Assembly (NCBI GenBank): GCA_024637015.1 | Contig: JAGXGE010000037.1 | Location: forward strand, 1 to 64,000 | Source of the DNA: Aequorivita sp. | GTDB taxonomy: Bacteria; Bacteroidota; Bacteroidia; Flavobacteriales; Flavobacteriaceae | Reading direction: 5' to 3' | DNA: 64,000 nucleotides | Shown: positions 60,691 to 64,000 of the stretch, piece by piece | Numbering within the stretch: position 1 is the stretch's first letter | Layout: each line of letters starts with the position of its first letter | Notes under the pieces: model-generated | The model's database searches: none | The model's input: only the letters and a program-made list of their open reading frames with translations | Told to the model about the DNA's origin: nothing | Translations under genes and position numbers: made by a program

Positions 60691-62808
60691 ATGGCAATTT
60701 TAAACAGTATTAGAAAAAGAGGGATATTTCTTATCCTAATTATAGCAATGGCTCTTTTCGCCTTTATTTTAAGCGACGTCTTAACCAAAGGCAGTAGTGG
60801 CCCAAAAGGACAGGATAACATTGCCACTGTAAATGGCACAGATATTTCCAGACAAAGCTTTATGGAAGAAGTAGAAGCCACTCAGCGAAACATGGGACCA
60901 AATTCCAATGCCACACAGGCCATGAATATGGTTTGGGACAGAGAGTTGCGCCGTGTAATTATGGAAGAGCAGATTGAAAAGGCTGGCATCACTGTTGAAA
61001 AAGCACAAATAGACAACGCTCTTAAATCTTCTTTAGCCAACAATCCAACATTCCTAAATGATGCTGGACAAGTTGATGATGGCAAAATCCAAGAATATAT
61101 CGCCAGCATCAAAGCCTCTTCTCCAGAAATGTACATGCAATGGCTAACATTTGAAGAACAAACCGCAAATGGCGTTCTTCAAACCACTTATTACAATATG
61201 ATAAAAGGGGGGTTGCGTACCACAATTCTTGAAGGAGAACAAGAATATCATTTTCAGAATGACAACATAAACTTCAACTTTGTTTTGATTCCTTACGGTA
61301 AAATTTCCGATGAAGACGTAAAGGTTTCCGACGAAGAAATTAAAAAATATGTAGCCGCACACCCCAACGATTTTCAAGTAGAAGCTCAGGCAGATATGCA
61401 GTATGTTTTTTTCTCAGAAAAACCTTCTGAATCTGATGTTGAGGAGGCCAGAACAGCTACTAATGTTTTACTTGACAATAAATTAGAATTCAACCAAGAC
61501 ACAAAAAGCAACGACACTATTTTAGGTTTCAGAAATACAAAGAACTACGAAGAGTTCGTAAATGCCAACTCAGATGTACCTTACTACGATCGTTGGATGT
61601 TTAAAAAAGAACTTCCCCAAACCTTTGCAGACACGCTTATCAATCTTAACCAAGGTGACATTTACGGACCTTTCAAAGTAGATAATTCCTTTTATATTTC
61701 TAAAGTACTTGACACTAAAAAAATGCCAGATTCTGCCGAGTCAAAACACATTTTAATCCGTTATGTTGGCACTATGCGTGCTCCTGAAACGGTAACCAGA
61801 ACTAAGGAAGAAGCTCAAAAATTGGCTGATAGCATTTTGGGCGTTGTTAAAAAGGACAAATCTAAGTTTGCTGCACTTGCAACAGAATTTTCTGATGACA
61901 GCTCCAAAGACAATGGTGGTGATCTTGGAAGTTCAACTCCTGGAAGAATGGTACCTCCATTTGACAAATTCATTTTCAATAACTCAGAAGGCACTATCGG
62001 CGTTGTAGAAACCGATTTTGGATTTCACGTTGTTGAAGTTGGCAAACAGTCTGAACCCAAAAAAGCAATTAAACTCGCTACAGTTGTAAAAACAATTGAA
62101 CCTTCAGAGAAGACAATCAACCAAGTATTTTCAGATGCTTCAAAATTTGAAGTTGCCGTTGATAAAGGCGACTTTGAAGAATTGGCAAAAGCTCAAAACC
62201 TTGAGATAAAACCCGTTAATAAGCTAGGGAATATGGACGCAAATATTCCTGGAATAGGCGCTAATCGCACCATTGTTAACTGGGTCTTCAATGAAGATAC
62301 TAAGATAGGTGACACTAAGCGTTTCAGCGTGACTGACGGTTATGTTATTGCTCAGGTTACCGATAAAAACCCCAAAGGTTTAATGAGCGTTGCTGATGCT
62401 TCCGCAACGGTAACCCCTATTTTACGTAATGAGAAAAAAGCTAAAAAAATTCGAGAATCGATTTCTGGAACAACTCTTGAAGAAATTGCAAAGAATCAGA
62501 ATGTAACCGTACAAACTGCTTCTGGTGTAAGTATGGCAAACCCAGTTATTGCAGGTGCTAACAACGAACCTAAAGTTGTTGGTATCGCTTTTGGAACAAA
62601 ACCTGGAGAAACCACAGAGTTAATTGACGGAAAAAGTGGTGTATATAAAGTGAAAACGACTGCTTTCAATCCAGCACCAAAACTTGAATCGTACGTTAAT
62701 TATGCGAACCAAATGAGCACCAAAGCGATCCCATCAGCTCAAAGTGCAGTTTATAACGCATTAAAAAAGCAAGCCGATATTGAAGATAACCGCGCTACTT
62801 TCTATTAA
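60691..62808 (+). CDS. SurA/PpiD-type peptidylprolyl isomerase
   Basis: The 705-residue protein has one N-terminal TM helix (GIFLILIIAMALFAFILSDVL, about 11-31), a SurA-N-like helical domain (about 45-230) and a parvulin domain (about 345-450: SKHILIRYVG, DKSKFAALATEFSDDSSKDNGGDLG, FIFNNSEGTIGVVETDFGFHVVEV). It should help outer-membrane protein folding from the inner membrane. A second partial parvulin-like part follows without motifs. Confidence 0.9.
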   Translation: MAILNSIRKRGIFLILIIAMALFAFILSDVLTKGSSGPKGQDNIATVNGTDISRQSFMEEVEATQRNMGPNSNATQAMNMVWDRELRRVIMEEQIEKAGITVEKAQIDNALKSSLANNPTFLNDAGQVDDGKIQEYIASIKASSPEMYMQWLTFEEQTANGVLQTTYYNMIKGGLRTTILEGEQEYHFQNDNINFNFVLIPYGKISDEDVKVSDEEIKKYVAAHPNDFQVEAQADMQYVFFSEKPSESDVEEARTATNVLLDNKLEFNQDTKSNDTILGFRNTKNYEEFVNANSDVPYYDRWMFKKELPQTFADTLINLNQGDIYGPFKVDNSFYISKVLDTKKMPDSAESKHILIRYVGTMRAPETVTRTKEEAQKLADSILGVVKKDKSKFAALATEFSDDSSKDNGGDLGSSTPGRMVPPFDKFIFNNSEGTIGVVETDFGFHVVEVGKQSEPKKAIKLATVVKTIEPSEKTINQVFSDASKFEVAVDKGDFEELAKAQNLEIKPVNKLGNMDANIPGIGANRTIVNWVFNEDTKIGDTKRFSVTDGYVIAQVTDKNPKGLMSVADASATVTPILRNEKKAKKIRESISGTTLEEIAKNQNVTVQTASGVSMANPVIAGANNEPKVVGIAFGTKPGETTELIDGKSGVYKVKTTAFNPAPKLESYVNYANQMSTKAIPSAQSAVYNALKKQADIEDNRATFY

Positions 62809-62829
62809 TAGTTCAGAAAACCTTTCATT

Positions 62830-62868
62830 AAAGCCTTGTTATAAATTTATAACAAGGCTTTTTCTTTG
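62830..62868 (+). terminator. Terminator after the PPIase gene
   Basis: AAAGCCTTGTTATAAA and TTTATAACAAGGCTTT are perfectly complementary, followed by TTTCTTT. Confidence 0.85.
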
Positions 62869-62942
62869 AAACTCATTTCAGAATACTTTAGAAAACAGAA
62901 AATATCCCTTATTTTTAAAGGATATTTTTTAAATAAAATAAA

Positions 62943-63848
62943 ATGATCAACGACGAAATAATAAAAGCACTTGAAGACAAATATACCAACCTTGGCGAAA
63001 ACCCAGAGACTTATCTCAACGGGCTTTTACAAGCCAAACCAATAACCTATTGGGACTATATTCAAGTGGACACCTTGCTTAGCCTTCAGAAAACCCGGAC
63101 TGATTTTAAGGATGAAGAAATATTTGTGATGTACCATCAAGTTACTGAGCTAACCTTGAAAATGATGATTCACGAAATAAAACAACTTTCTGAAGGAGAA
63201 AACATTTCCGAAGAAATTTGGTTGACAAAATTAGACCGATTAAAAAGATACACTCGAATGCTCATTACCAGTTTCGATATAATGAAAGACGGTATGAGCT
63301 ATGAAGACTATAACATTTTTCGCGCTACCCTCACACCTGCCAGTGGTTTCCAAAGTGCACAGTTCAGAATTTTGGAACTCTACAGCACGAGACTTGAAAA
63401 TCTCATAAATTCCGAAGGAAATGAAAGATTACCCCAAAATCCAACTACTGATGATTATTTTAAACATATTTATTGGAAAGACGCCGGATTGAATCGCAAA
63501 ACCGGAAAGATGACGCTTACGCTAAAGCTTTTCATTGAAAAATATGAAAATGATTTCAAGAATCTATCAGAAAAAGTAAAAGGGAAAACTCTTGAAGAAC
63601 GGGTTGCGCAAATGGAAAACCCCTCAAAAGAACTTAAAGAAAAACTACAACAATTTGATCATTTTTACAATGTAGCGTGGCCTTTGGTACATTTAGACAC
63701 TGCAAATCATTATTTAAACAGCAAAGGAGAAAACAAAACTGCTACGGGTGGTTCTGAATGGAAAAAATACCTGCATCCAAAATATCAGCAGCGCAAATTT
63801 TTCCCAGAGTTATGGACGGATGAAGAAATCGCGAATTGGGGAGAATAA
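62943..63848 (+). CDS. Tryptophan 2,3-dioxygenase family protein
   Basis: The 301-residue haem enzyme should open the indole ring to N-formylkynurenine. Family motifs are ITYWDYIQVDTLLSLQ, FVMYHQVTELTLKMMIHEI, RATLTPASGFQSAQFR and VHLDTANHYLNSKGENKTATGGSEWKKYL. No signal peptide. It lies 10 kb from the trp synthesis operon; the rest of the kynurenine route is not in the window. Confidence 0.93.
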   Translation: MINDEIIKALEDKYTNLGENPETYLNGLLQAKPITYWDYIQVDTLLSLQKTRTDFKDEEIFVMYHQVTELTLKMMIHEIKQLSEGENISEEIWLTKLDRLKRYTRMLITSFDIMKDGMSYEDYNIFRATLTPASGFQSAQFRILELYSTRLENLINSEGNERLPQNPTTDDYFKHIYWKDAGLNRKTGKMTLTLKLFIEKYENDFKNLSEKVKGKTLEERVAQMENPSKELKEKLQQFDHFYNVAWPLVHLDTANHYLNSKGENKTATGGSEWKKYLHPKYQQRKFFPELWTDEEIANWGE

Positions 63849-63867
63849 CCAATCAGTCTTTAAAAAA

Positions 63868-64000
63868 ATGAAATATATCTCCGCACTTTTTCTAATTTTT
63901 GCTTCCTTTACTGCACAATCTCAAATTCTGAATGCCGAATCCTTAAGAAAAGTAACCGATACTTCTGGTTTTTCAGGTTCTGCTAGTCTTAATTTTTCTG
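63868..64000 (+). CDS. Exported protein, 3' truncated by window edge (possible DUF481-like)
   Basis: The frame starts MKYISALFLIFASFTAQSQI, a signal peptide, and continues NAESLRKVTDTSGFSGSASLNFS to the edge of the window. The pattern resembles the start of DUF481-type outer-membrane barrel proteins, but too little is visible to be sure. Confidence 0.5.
   Translation, partial: MKYISALFLIFASFTAQSQILNAESLRKVTDTSGFSGSASLNFS

Overview
The window looks like chromosomal DNA from a member of the Flavobacteriaceae (Bacteroidota). The evidence is low GC content, Bacteroidota-type promoter -7 boxes (TAnnTTTG), type IX secretion tails, a FecR/ECF/TonB-receptor trio, a bTHX-like ribosomal protein, DUF6090, DUF5777, GYDIA-kinase and CtlX family proteins, and a trp operon in the order EGDCFBA. 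The genus cannot be fixed from the sequence. No rRNA, prophage, transposase or CRISPR array was seen. One tRNA gene (Phe, GAA) is present.

1-17.6 kb is a recombined accessory/catabolic region. It holds a cupin fragment, a metallo-beta-lactamase fold hydrolase, a SnoaL-like protein, an SDR, and two near-duplicate MFS transporters flanking four tandem DUF6090 genes and an M19 dipeptidase. A lipoprotein S33 aminopeptidase, an AtoE-type carrier, an HGSNAT-like membrane protein, an APC permease and a TPR lipoprotein follow. Broken copies of the same genes (SnoaL tail, acyltransferase tail, a permease-dipeptidase chimera, DUF6090 heads) show that a larger duplicated peptide/amino-acid uptake cluster has been decaying.

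17.7-32.6 kb carries carbonic anhydrase, a fasciclin lipoprotein, an M28 peptidase, lipoproteins built from a repeated domain of about 115 residues, a cytochrome c-YceI-OB fold-DUF5777 operon, and an ECF sigma / FecR / STN-TonB receptor system. Five transcription units here share an upstream motif GTAGGGT(A) followed, at fixed spacing in four of them, by TGTT. I propose this is the promoter of the locally encoded ECF sigma factor, making 18.4-32.6 kb a self-contained envelope regulon.

32.6-45.2 kb is mixed housekeeping and envelope redox: argS, marC, ctlX, a delta-60-repeat T9SS protein, the thioredoxin-ApbE-DUF4266-DUF3570 cluster, two rhodaneses, a redoxin and a TlpA-like protein. 45.3-52.2 kb is the trp operon, preceded by a leader peptide with three consecutive Trp codons and an attenuator. 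52.3-64 kb holds a bTHX pair, class II HMG-CoA reductase and a GHMP kinase (mevalonate route), tRNA-Phe, and the conserved run coaX-OMP-TPR-lptC-small membrane protein-CNNM/CBS-PPIase, followed by tryptophan 2,3-dioxygenase and a truncated exported protein.

A second theme is short palindromic repeats. Besides intergenic copies, four different genes (a DUF6090 gene, argS, trpG, trpF) carry repeat DNA inside the reading frame, translated as extra residues without breaking the frame.
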